Origin: Sclerurus mexicanus
Lineage: Eukaryota; Chordata; Aves; Passeriformes; Furnariidae
NCBI GenBank assembly: GCA_013396755.1
Contig: VWZF01005468.1
Location: 714,576-778,575, forward strand
Direction of reading: 5' to 3'
DNA: 64,000 nucleotides
The notes below the pieces were generated by a model. The model saw nothing but the letters and a program-made list of their open reading frames with translations. It did no database searches and was not told where the DNA came from. This document shows, piece after piece, positions 1 to 11,640 of this stretch. Position numbers and translations under genes: made by a program. Numbering within the stretch: the first letter of the stretch is position 1; each line of letters starts with the position of its first letter.

Positions 1-949
1 ATGTGCTGTCTGCCCCAGCCTCTCCCTCTAGAGTTGCTTGATTCTTACTTTTTGGTGTGCTAAGAAAATGCAGGTAGAATTATTGTCTATTCTGTGTTTC
101 TTTAAGCCATCTCTGTGATTTGTGAGACTCTTCTTGATATGGTGATTCAAGCAATTCTCAAGGCGTCCTGTCTGAGGGAAGTCTGGAACTTTAATAATAT
201 GACAATTTTGTGCTGGATGCCCTATTTATACAGGTTGCTTGGTATTAAACATCCATTATTCAACTTGGTAGCTTTAGCTCACAGTTGCAGGTCATCTCAG
301 AGTGCTAACACACCACAACAGCTGCTGGCAAGTCACTGTAGAGCTCCTAATGCCAAGAGGTCAAGTTTGTTGACTCAGCCTACTGAAATTCGGCATTTGT
401 GCAAGCTGTGCCTTTGAGTCTTTAGCACTGGGTTTGAAATGAGTATAAATTAAGTGTAGTAGGTGTTTAAGGGGAGAATTAAGATTGCAAAGATTAAAGG
501 TCAGCATTTGTCAGGCAGTGGTTTAGGGCTGAGCACTGAGGTGGCTGCAGTTCTGGAAGATGTGCTGCTTTCCCAAGGGACACTTAATTGCTTGGAAGCA
601 GGAAGGCCCTAAATGTAGGCGGAGGCTGAAGGAGAGGGGATGGACTGGCTTCAGCTGAGCTATCAGGAAAGGAGTAAGTATGCCATGGATATAATGGAGA
701 AGAACTATCTTCTTTCTTTCCACTGCACTCCAGAGTGTTGAGGCTGCTGTTGAAAGCATGGACATGAGAAATTCTGCTTAGTCTTGGTTTCCATTTTAAT
801 TAGTTTTTTCTTTTTAATAGTGCCAATGCCTGCTTCCCCATGTAGCTTTGCCAGTCAACACCACTTGCTAGTTTTTGTGGCTTCTCTTCACAAGTCTGAA
901 GTATTTTATGTGACAAGACTCCTCTTGGGCCCTCCAGGCACCCAGATTA

Positions 950-965
950 ATCAGCTGCAGCTGAT
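950..965. promoter_or_regulatory. Perfect palindrome with two E-box cores
   Basis: ATCAGCTGCAGCTGAT is its own reverse complement and holds two overlapping-face CAGCTG E-boxes. CAGCTG is bound by bHLH factors such as AP-4 and MyoD-class proteins. Its use here is inference. Confidence 0.3.
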
Positions 966-3847
966 CTTTGTTATGCTCTACATCTCAAAGAGCTTTGTAC
1001 AGCTGAGGGAAATTTGGCTTCAGACTTAAGATCAGAGGCTGGAGCAGAGCTGTGGAGGCTTATGAGGTGGAGTGTCTGCTGTATTCAGGTTTCTCCATAC
1101 GTAAGCTGCTTGAGGAGGTATGAAAAGAGATTTTGTTCATTTGTGTGACTTCAGCTCTTTGAGAAAACCTTGTCAGTGTTGAATAACCAGGGCCTTCCAG
1201 AGAATATTTTTTGTAGTGCGGTTTTGTTTTAATTCCTAGAAATTACATTTACAGAGCGATATTTCATTTTTATATGTTCTTTGTATGAATTCTCTAAGTG
1301 CCAGTGTATGTGAAGCATGGCTTTAGTGGAGCATTCATGTGAATTCACCAAGTGGTTTAAACTAGGCATTTCTCTGTAAGGTGGAAAACAGATTCAGTGC
1401 CCTCCAGTGATCACCTGTGAAGGAGAGACAGAAGCATCATGTTATGGACGGTTCTGTGGAATTTTGCTTCACTTTTATAGTACTCTCATATTGCTTTGCA
1501 TGGCCCAATTCAAATGAAGTGGAGTAAAGGAGTGACTTGCTCCAAATATGGTAGAGTTTGGTGGTTAGCGTATTTGCTTGCTGAAAATACTGTCAGTGAA
1601 AGGGGGAAACATAGAACTGAACTTAAAAGAAGGATGTGAATCTGTTTTTTTTTTAATCCCTGGAAATGCTCTTCCACTGTTGGACACAAGGGAAATGTTA
1701 CCCATTTTCATAATTCTTCCCCTGGATGTGTGATTGGTTTCCAAAGTAAATGCCCTGGCAGCAAACAGAAGAAAACATTGTTTACAAGGAAGAATAAAAA
1801 GCCCTCACTTCTTGTTTGGACCAAATCCACTCTGCTTTTCAGTTAAGTGGCCAAACCAAATACAAAATTTTTAGTACAGCTCTCTTAAATATATGCACAG
1901 CTTGTGATTCACATTCTTCTAATAAGGCTGCTATTTTGTGCTGTGTCTGAGTGGTTTCTTAGCCTTTGTGAAGTGAGACAAATAGTTCCCATTCTCCATG
2001 AGAACAGCAGGCAGCTTTTGCAGCAGAGCCAGCCGGGTGTTGCTGTGTGTGTCACGGCAGGCTGCAAACTCTTCCTGCTGGACCCCTGTTCAGGAGCAGC
2101 TCCTGGCAGCACATACGTGTGGTGGGCAGTACCCACGTTGCTGTGTCCACTCATCCGGAGTTATCCCTCTCAAAAAAGGATGTAAATGATAGGGAATGTT
2201 GCAAAAGGTGTTGCAGTGCTGCTTAAAGAGTAAAAGGAGTAGGTCTGGTTCCATGCAGGGAAAAAATATTTTTATGATGTGTGCGTTCATCTCTCTGAGC
2301 TTCTGAATAGTTCTTAGGTGTACTGAATGCGTATTGTCTTGAAATGCCATTTTCTTTTCATTCACTTCAGTGCAAGCCATGCTCAAAGATTGAAACCCCA
2401 TTATGTTTGGAAGTTTGACTTAAGTGTCTCTTTCTAATTGCTTGAAATTACCAGCTGCTTTTAAAAATGGAAAGCTGATTGAACACAGATACTGGTGAGC
2501 TGAAAAGTGGGTGGGTCCCAAAATGATTTGTGCCTGGGTGCAGAAGGGCTGTGGAGGTGCCACACAGGGCTAAGGGGGTCAGTCTCAGAAAGGTTTTAGG
2601 TGGTGAGGAACACGTTGTGTTGTGTTTTCCAGTACAGATTACAGTGGCTGAAAGAAAATTGGCTTTGTGGGTTTGTATTCAGCGGGGTAGATGAGTATTA
2701 GTTATACAACACTCTGAAATACAGTGTAGTCAGTCCCAGGTAGCAAAAGCATAGTTTTGCCAGTCCCAGCATGTACCCAGCTTATGTGCCCTATTAATGT
2801 GAGCACCCTGGCCTGATACTGTTAATTTCTCTGTGTTCAAAGACTTAATAACAGCACATAAAGAAGCAGTAGCCACCTGATCTTACACAGGAATCCAAGA
2901 GCTGGACAATAGTTTGCAGACTCCAAAGTAGGTCAAACTTCTCTCGGTTCATTAATTAAGCTGGAGATAGCCAGAGCAGAGGGTAACTTTCTGAGTTAGT
3001 CCTCACTGAAGAGTCTGTCTTTACTGGGTTCATTGATAGAATCTTTTCTGAGAACTGCTGAAATTCCTCTGATATTTTTTCATTCTTTACAAGTTAGGTT
3101 TAATGAGCCATCAAAGAATTGCAAAACAGTTGTATGTGGGCTTCTTAACAATCAAGTCTTGATATGGTGTGCAGCCAAGCTGGATTATATGTTGACTGCT
3201 GTTTAAAAAGCAAAGTAGTACTTTGCTCTCTAATTAACGGAGTGCTGTGTGTTTTTAATGTTCTATTCCTTTTATGAAAGGTTCTTTAAAGGAGGCTTAA
3301 AGTAGATGTGTTCTCTTTATGAGTTCACTTGGCCTTTTTGTAATGAACTTATTATGGAGCTTCACACATCTGTTGAAAAATGGAGCTTCTTATAGGCTAC
3401 TGCAGTGTTTTTTCTGACTTTAATAGGCCTCGTTTATCCTATAAAGAAACATACATTTTCTTACCTGATCAAGTGAGCAAACAATAAGGGTCAGATGTGG
3501 CAAAGACTAACAAAAAGCACATGTCCAGCCATCAGGGTGAGGTAAAGTCATATCGGGATTGCTTGAAGTTATTAATGGCAGTAAAATTTATGCTTCCTCC
3601 TGTTTTCCCAATTAAATTGAGAAACCTTTTTTTCCTAAGGTGGCTCTGTAGCAGCTGGTTCCAATACTCCTTGTGTGAATATTGCCTGGGGTGTCTCCAT
3701 TCCTTTATAGTAGAGGCTGGCTGAAACACATTAAGTAACAGTTCAACTACAGGGACCAGTCTGTTGGAAAGCAGTAATTATTAAGGGATTTATTTTAATG
3801 GTAGCTTTTTTTATCATTTGTGGTGAGTATGGCCAAGACTTAGAAAA

Positions 3848-3905
3848 CCCTCAAAAACAAACAAAAAACACAACCCTGACACCGAAACAAACACAAAACA
3901 AAAAT
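3848..3905 (+). repeat. A/C-rich low-complexity tract
   Basis: Repeated AAACA and AACAA units form an A-rich, C-interspersed tract. It is intronic simple sequence with no other feature. Confidence 0.7.
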
Positions 3906-6489
3906 ATCTTTTAACATTCAACTTCTAAATCCTTCTTAGAAGTGCAGATAGACTTGGCATGTGTGAGTGACTTAAGGAGAGTGTTGGGTGCACAATGTGT
4001 CTTAAAAGCCAGCCCTTACCTTCACTATGGATTAGACAGCGAACTTTAAAGAATTGATTTCTCATTTTGAGAAATATAGAACTCAAAGTAGGGACACATC
4101 AGCATTGCTAATACTGTGTTTGAAGCAGAAATAGAATGCCAACTAACTCTAAGGTAAAAGCCTTCACTGTATACCTACTGTCTTGTGGTGAATTATCAAG
4201 GAAGAAGAAATGAAATTCATAACATACTTTATATAAAACTTACAAGTTTTTGAAATATAACATCTAAGTTTTTCTGATTCCTTTAGCACTGTCCAGAATG
4301 GGAAACAGTGTTCTTTCATTTTGTAGCTCTTACAGGTGGAGCCTTGCTAATCTGAACACTCAGGTTCTGACTGTTCAGGTGAGTGAAAGCTCATTGTTGT
4401 GGTGTGCTGGTCACAAGTGCATGTGTGTGTTTAGCTGTGTTATTACATAATTATTTTATGAAGAGGATAACTTTGTAACAAAAGAAACTAACTTCCTGTG
4501 CATTGATTGAAAATAGAAATGCTTGTGGCACCAGCAAGGGCAGAAGTGGAGAGGTGGCACCAATTTGAAGATGATGGGGCTAAGTTTTTGGAAGTTTACT
4601 AATCTGATGAATGGGGAAGGATCCCCCAAACTGGTATTTTGACTGTGGAGCTTACAGTATGTGACTGATTATTAATTCAATGCTTTTAATTGATTCTTTG
4701 CATATTGCAAGAGCAAATTAATACTTAAAAGTAAATCTAGTCTCTTATGTGAACTGTTGACATCTGAAAGCTTTACAGAGCACAGTGTGGATGGGTAAAG
4801 GATGACAGAACAGAAACAAATAGATCTAGTTTCTTGGAAATTCTCAGTCAAGAAGGAGGGCTCTTCTGCTAGTCATCTTGATCTGTGGTAACATCTTCAT
4901 AGAGCCTCTGTGAGGGCCAAGGGGAAAGGTAGAGGAGCACCTTTTCCAGAGACCTTGTGAAGGCTGCAGGGAGAGGGATGGCCTCAAAGGACCAGGGGGA
5001 GCAATTTAGCAAAGGTAGTATTCCTGTAGATCCTAAGGATTTTGAGTTCAGACATAAGGGAGAAGATTATACTCTGCTTTCCCTGTGCAACTGTGGAAAC
5101 ATCTTAAACCACAAATTTGTTCTGAGATTTTCTCAAGTGATCATCTCTAGTCCAGGAGACCCATCTGCAGGTTCCCCATGTCTGCAGTTGTCAAGGTGAG
5201 AAGTGCTTTGTCAGTTGTTAATACTGTCTTCAGACCCTTTGAGGTCCTGCGCAGGAGCAGCATCCCTTGAATAATTTGGAGCTTGATTCTTGCTATCTGG
5301 AGGACTCGAGCTCAACCAATGTTTAACTCTGCTTTTTGGGCTTAGTAAATTTGGACCTCAGCTTTGTACTTCATCTTCAAAACATGGTTAAAACCAGTTT
5401 GTATTTCAGTGTGGTGAATCATCCCTTTCTCAAGCTGAAAGGCAGCATCCTGCACTTGGTTTGTTCCTCCCTCAAGCAGGGGTGTGTGGGAATACAGCTG
5501 CGTGATCCAGTCACAAGCGAGCAGGGCACCTGCACAGCCAGGAGCATGGAAAACCTCCACCTGTTTTCTTTCCCACTGAATTCCAAACACAAAGATCAGA
5601 AGGGTGTATTTTGATCAGAAAGGTCTGAATATTTTTCTAGCAATGTTAATTGAAGCAATTGATGTAGCTTAATGAAATATAGTGCAGATGTGGCAAAAAT
5701 TGTGCATGTCCTATACATTTCCATTTAAACTATGTAGCTTGGTGGAGACTTCTAGAGCAAGAGCTTCGCTTGGAATTTTTTTCCATCTACTTTGGAAGCA
5801 TGTGCTTTTGAAGTTGAATCTAACTAAGAACGTCTTCTAATTTCTAGTTTCTTGTAAGAACAGTAGTTAATGCTTTTTTCTGTTGCTTGCTTTCTTCCTT
5901 GGTTGTAGCCTGACCCAAAGCATAATTCTTTTGTGGAGAAAAGAGAAATACCTTTGCCTTCTTCCTTCAGGGGTAATCTTATTGCCTCCTGATTTTTCTC
6001 TAGTTTGAACTTCTAATTGATTTACCTCTGCTTTGTGCAGTAGATGGGATATTGCAACTCATCAGCTTCCAGTTTCTGTGTGAAGTCACGTGAGTTTAAG
6101 TATGATGGATTGTAGCACATCCTAAGGAACAAAAATGGGGTATATTGCTGTGGGAAGAGCAAGCCTCAGAAAAGGACATGCCTAAATTCAGCACTATGTT
6201 GATTCGCCAGTGGCTGTGCTTTGTTGTCTTTTATGAGTAGCCATGCTGCAGTGAGGTGTTTACTGTCTGGTTTTCAGTCTGTCTTGCACAAGGTTCCAGG
6301 CAAAGAAATGGAGCCTGAGGCTCCAAATGTGCAGCTTCATTTTTGCCTTGTGCTGTAACATTAAATAACTCCACCTAAATTAGTCAGTTATTAGTCCTCA
6401 TACTTAAGATTCATCATTATCATTCTTTTTGTTTCCTGGAAAAAAATTGTATCCATGCTTAGATGAGGCACATAGTTCTTTAAGTGAAG

Positions 6490-6540
6490 GGGGAAAAAAA
6501 ACCCAAACACAAAATCCAAAACCCAACCCAAACCCCAACC
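6490..6540 (+). repeat. A/C-rich low-complexity tract
   Basis: An A run followed by irregular CCCAAA/CCAAAAC units. Simple sequence in the KIFAP3 intron. Confidence 0.7.
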
Positions 6541-9500
6541 ATGGCAATATTGCGGTTTAAACTTAGACTTATGGTATGAAGCCAGCTTCAAATAACATAA
6601 GGGTGGCACAAGAGAGGTAATTAGTATGTAATTAATATCATAATGTTTTATTTACAATGTCTAGTCTCCTTGAGTATGAGCAGATTTGAAAATTCTTTCA
6701 GGTTCTCTTGATAAAATAAACTGATATATCCAATACGATTTATATTTACATATGTAAATCAAATCAATATGTGTCTAAAGCACACATGGAGTAACTTAGT
6801 CCAACTGTTTCAGAGCTGCTTGTGAGGAATGATATGAGATAGAGGTAAGCAGAGATCCCTTTCTATCCCTTTTTTCCTAATATCACTGCTAATTAACATA
6901 CATGTGAATAAACCCTTGATTAAGCTGTTCTGTGCCAGCAGTGTGAGGCAGTAGAGAGACCTGATACTCAGTTTGTGACAGCCTTACCCATCTAGGTTTC
7001 TTCCTTGCCTGATTCTGCAGCAGATTTGGCGTTAGGGTTTCAGAGTTTGAAGATTCTCTCTGCCATTTGAATAGGTATTTACCGTCATTTGTGTTCTGGT
7101 TTTAATTTAGTGTCGTTAATGTTTTGCACATGAGTGGGATAGGGCATATTTCATATCTAATGTGGAGACATTGATGTTTCCATTAGAAATGATGGCTGCT
7201 TGATTTACTGATAGTGTTACATTTAAATAATTTAGTCCGTAATTTATATTCTTGGTTTTACTTTAGCATTTGAAAGTTGAATGCTGCTGCAACTCCGACT
7301 GGCATTTCAGTTTTACAGCTTTAGGGTTTCACTTTTGTTGTCATGGAGCTAATGGAGGATTTTTTATTTTAAGCTCACAAAGTCAACCCAAATGTAGGAC
7401 CCAATCTTGTGATCAAGAAATAATGTTTTTTCTTTAGCTTCTGCTCCTAATACCATTTAGGTCTTTAACCTTAGTAAGAGCTGAACGTGGGATTCAGGCG
7501 TTGGTCCCCAGAACTGGCACATGGCTTCTTATTAATGTTCAAAGGCTAAAAATCTGAAGCCATTTTGAACTCAGAACCCATCATGTATTTATTTCCCTCT
7601 CTAATTTGCAGAAAACTAGTTGTGAAAACAGCCCGAGGGACCTGATATTTTTCCATCCCAGCTGCTCCAGCTGAACTACAGCTGCAAAAAAAAAATCTAA
7701 AGTATTGTTTCTATAAACTGTTGAGTGTATTTTATAACACAATAATTCCCACAAAATCAGTAACTGCAGTTAATGACTGGTTTGTTAAGGCATTAACTGC
7801 ATTCATCTGGGAATGACCAATTTCTCTGGAATGGCTGTATAAGAACTAAGGCTAATTCAGTAACACTTTCAAATAATTATTTGGTTAATTAATGGTAAAT
7901 TCTTGTGGAAATCCTATCAAAGTGCTCGTGACCCTCACATTTAATATCCAATGAGTTCATTATGATTCATGTTTTATTGCCATAAATACCAGAAGAATCC
8001 ATAATGACTAGGCCATTATTTTCCAGGGCTGCCCTTACAGCCTTAGGCCATTTGGCTATTCCACCTTCAGTCGTAAAAAAGCTTGATGCTCCAAACTACC
8101 AGCAGTTGTAGCCACAACTTTCTGGCAACCCACCAAATCTTTGGTGATTTTTATGAACGCGTTTGGCAGAAATCTGGTTTTTCTTTTCTTCCCTTTGCTT
8201 TTTCTAGTTAGGGGAATAATTGTTGCGTATTGTACCAAGTCATAAGAAGTTCTTCCTTGCAGTGTCTGCTTTTTCATGTGTGGCCTTCAGTAGTGGTCAA
8301 AAATAGCAGAAAAGGTATCATTTCCATGCTTTGGAAAGCTGTTCTCCAGCCAGGTACTGGGCAGGGTTTGGAGTTTTTACAGCCAAGTCTCTGTGTAATG
8401 CTTGATTCAGGGGTTTATTCATTAGCATTCTGATGAGTATAAAATAATTAGAAAAAGTAAGGTTAGTACTGGCATATTCATGTAATAGTAGCTGCCAGTT
8501 TATATTTCTGGGAGTGAAAAGGATGGCAACTGGCATGGTAGATTTTTCAGTCTGTCACTTTTTACTCTTTTGTCTGCTCTTCAGCCTGCAAGGTGGTGCT
8601 TAGTGTTTAAAATGCTTTAGCTGTTGAATCTGTTCCCTTCCTAATCTTCAACAAACTCGCTCTGCATGGTTTCCAGTCAGCTTTCCAGCAGGCTGTGTGT
8701 TTCCTAATGGAGCACAAGATCAACAATTGTGTTAAATCACTCTGGCTGTGCTTAGACACAACCACCTCCTCCTGATTTTCCTGGAGCACTTGATCCTTTG
8801 GTTCGTGAGTTGCTGCTGTTTTGCATGAGAACTGGAAAAAGTTAGGAGGTTCTGCTTTTCCTCCACCAAAGTGCTTCCATAGGGGAAGTAGAACAGTGAC
8901 ATTTTGGATGCAAACACAATTAGATACTTAAAAGCTGGTTTAGTTGCACACTGTTGTCTTTTAGCTTTAGTTCTGTAGTGTATTTTCATCAAGTTAGTAG
9001 AATTCAGTTGGGTTTTTTCCTGTTTGCTCACAACTGGAAAATGCTTCATTGCTGAGGGTGTGCAAGTGTATGTGCCTTAAATGCTTGAAACCCTTCTCTG
9101 TGCCCTCTGTTGACAGTAGGACAGGGGAATTCAGGGAAAATGAGTCAGATAACTGCACAGCAAGAAGGAACGTAAATTTAGCTCTTCTCTTTGAAACTGT
9201 AGCTCTCTTTGCCTTTTGTGTGTTATGAATTCTGCTTTATGGAACATACTTTGGGAGAATGATTTAAGTACCAGTCATTAAAATCCAACTCTTTAAGAGT
9301 TCATTCAGATAAAATAAATATTTGAGTTCTAGATTTTCTTCACACTTGAGATTGAGTATCTGGGTGTTTTTCATTATTTTTGGTAGTTTAGAAAGTGAGG
9401 CAGTGCTGTCATTCAGCATTGATACCCAAGGTGTTGTTCAAGCATCAGAAAGATTATTTTGACAGGCTGGACCTTTGAAAAAAGGGAAGAGAAAATTACA

Positions 9501-11539
9501 CAAAGAGGTTTGGGGTTTTTTTTAAGAAACCCAAAGGCCTTTACTGCTATAGCAGGCTATTATGTTTGAAAGTAAGCCACTAATATTGCCAAATACCAGG
9601 AAGCTGCTATTGCTACCAAACATAAGACTGTATCTTGGCTGATGCTTGATCTTAGCACAAATTAAACTTGCAAAAATAAGGAGGGGGAAAAATAGGCAAA
9701 ACCATGAAGGACAAAGGTTAAACAGATAAAATTTAGCATCATTCTTGCTGATGGTCTGCGAGTTCGTATGTGCTGAAGGTCTGGTCCAGCTTCACTCCAG
9801 TTTGTTTTTCTTGCTGTTCTGAAGAGCTTTACTTCTTTTGTACTGGCTTACCTTTTACTTCACAGAGTGTTTCCTGTGTTATCCAGCTAAGTGTGATTGT
9901 AATTTGAGTCTTGATGTTCAAGTCTTTAAAATAGAGACATGGAGTGAAGCGTTAAGAGCAGTGTAAATGGATTTTTTTTTTCCCTAGATCCATGAAACTT
10001 GAAGGAAAAATTTGCTCTGTAAACTTTTATATTTGTATAGGAGAAGCCTTTAGCTGTGTGTGTGGGAAATATTTTTCATGTAATTATTGTTTTCACAATG
10101 TTACCAGAAGTGAATAGGTAGGTAAGATGACCAGGCACGAGAGAAGCACAAAAGATAACAAACACTTCAGTTTGTTTGCTTAAAACAGACTCTGTATATA
10201 CTTTAGTAACTGTAGTATAGCCTGTGCTTTTAGTTTAATAATAGCCAGAGCAGCTTTCACATTTGTGCACTATCCTTTCTCCAGCTGTTAAATGTATGGA
10301 AGATTATGATACCAGTTACGTTTTTTCAAGCAGGTAAGAATCCAGAAGGGTCTGAACTGTCAGCTCTGATTTTAGATCTGACGTGGCTAAGAATGCTTCA
10401 CTCTGGATGGCAACTGCCAGAAGGGCTTTGTGGGTCTCCTTTGATAATTCAGTTTTGAAAAAAGTCATGAATGTTCATTGTCAGGATAAAGGCATCATAT
10501 CCTTGCTGCTTAGAGGAAATTCCAGCTCCCAGTGATATATGCAGAAGAAAAATTTAACTGTGTCAGTTGCTGTTTGAGGTTTTGATGCTTTGCCAAAGTG
10601 TTAAACAGCTATTGTTCTAACTTGGGTTGAGTAGAAGTGGGAGGTGGGATATCGCTGATCACTCGTGTAAGAACTGTGAATGAATTTTGAGTTGGTGACC
10701 TTATTACATCCTGGTCTAACTAATGTAAACCTTCAGATGAATGTTTTATCCCATATATAGCCAGTATGCTGCTAATGCAGGGCTTAGAGGAGAACTCCAG
10801 AACATGCTTAGACCAGATTTCAGCAGAGTGAGAATCAAACTCACCTGTGTTGTTCTTAATCATTTGTATGTTTGTCCAAAATGATTTTATAGAACCTTTT
10901 AGTTAAATACTTCATGGCCTACTCACATTAACTGCTCCATTTTTTTTGAGTCTTTTTCTCTTTGCTAAGTGTTAATATGAAAAGGTACTAGTGTCATTTT
11001 TGAAATGTATGAAACACAAAAGGCGCCCATGGAATGATAATATTTAGGATAGTAAAGTAATAAGTATGTGATTTGCTTGAAAGGCAATGGATTCCTTCTA
11101 CAACGCTTTTTAGAGATAGTTCTTATTTTTCCCTCTGGCATTTATCATTTCACTTTGAGACAAGCTTGTTATTTCAATAGACATATCTACAGCTAAATCT
11201 TAATTTCCTAGCTGGAAATTGATGAAGGCTTTCTCTTCATGGACTATAATTATGAAGCATTTCTTTCACAAAATGTATTCCTTGCAAAGTGGGGATAAGG
11301 AGGTGTTTTGAGGTGCTGGGAAGAGAAGGGAGTAGTTACCAATTGCCCTTGTTCCCTCTTTGCACAAACATGTGGTTCGTTTGAATAGGCCAGGCAAGAC
11401 ACTTTCATTAGTGTGCCATTTCTGATGTAAATTGTCCCTCTTTTAGCCAGTGTTTTTCTGCTTTTTATTTCCCTTTTTTAAGTGTTTAGGTGTTTAAGTA
11501 AAAATAGTTCTATTAATGTGAATTTCTTTCGCCTTCTAG

Positions 11540-11640
11540 GAAATGAGAACAACAAAAAAGTGGCAATCTGTATTCTGTACCACATAAGCATGGACGATTG
11601 CTTTAAATCCATGTTTGCATACACAGACTGTATCCCACAG
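11540..11640 (+). CDS. KIFAP3: KIFAP3 exon, fragment residues 1-34
   Basis: The acceptor is CTAG at 11536-11539 and the donor GTAAGT starts at 11641. The exon begins with the last two bases of a Gly codon whose first base is in an upstream exon outside the window. It encodes an armadillo-repeat segment with GNENNKK, CILYHISMDD and YTDCIPQ. The codon at 11599-11601 gives Cys where I recall Arg in human KAP3. Confidence 0.95.

Larger units (their letters stand above)
1..11539 (+). other. KIFAP3: KIFAP3 intron (3' part, runs off left edge)
   Basis: It contains no KIFAP3 exon that I could find. I looked specifically for the exon that should precede GNENNKK in the protein. The sequence is AT-rich with short chance ORFs only. 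Low-complexity A/C-rich tracts lie at 3848-3905 and 6490-6540. A 16-base palindrome lies at 950-965. Confidence 0.85.

Noticed and set aside
4320..4382. Exon-like stretch with an acceptor-like CTTACAG and donor-like CAGGTGAGTG
   Set aside because: Its translation does not match KAP3 and the protein lacks a gap it could fill.
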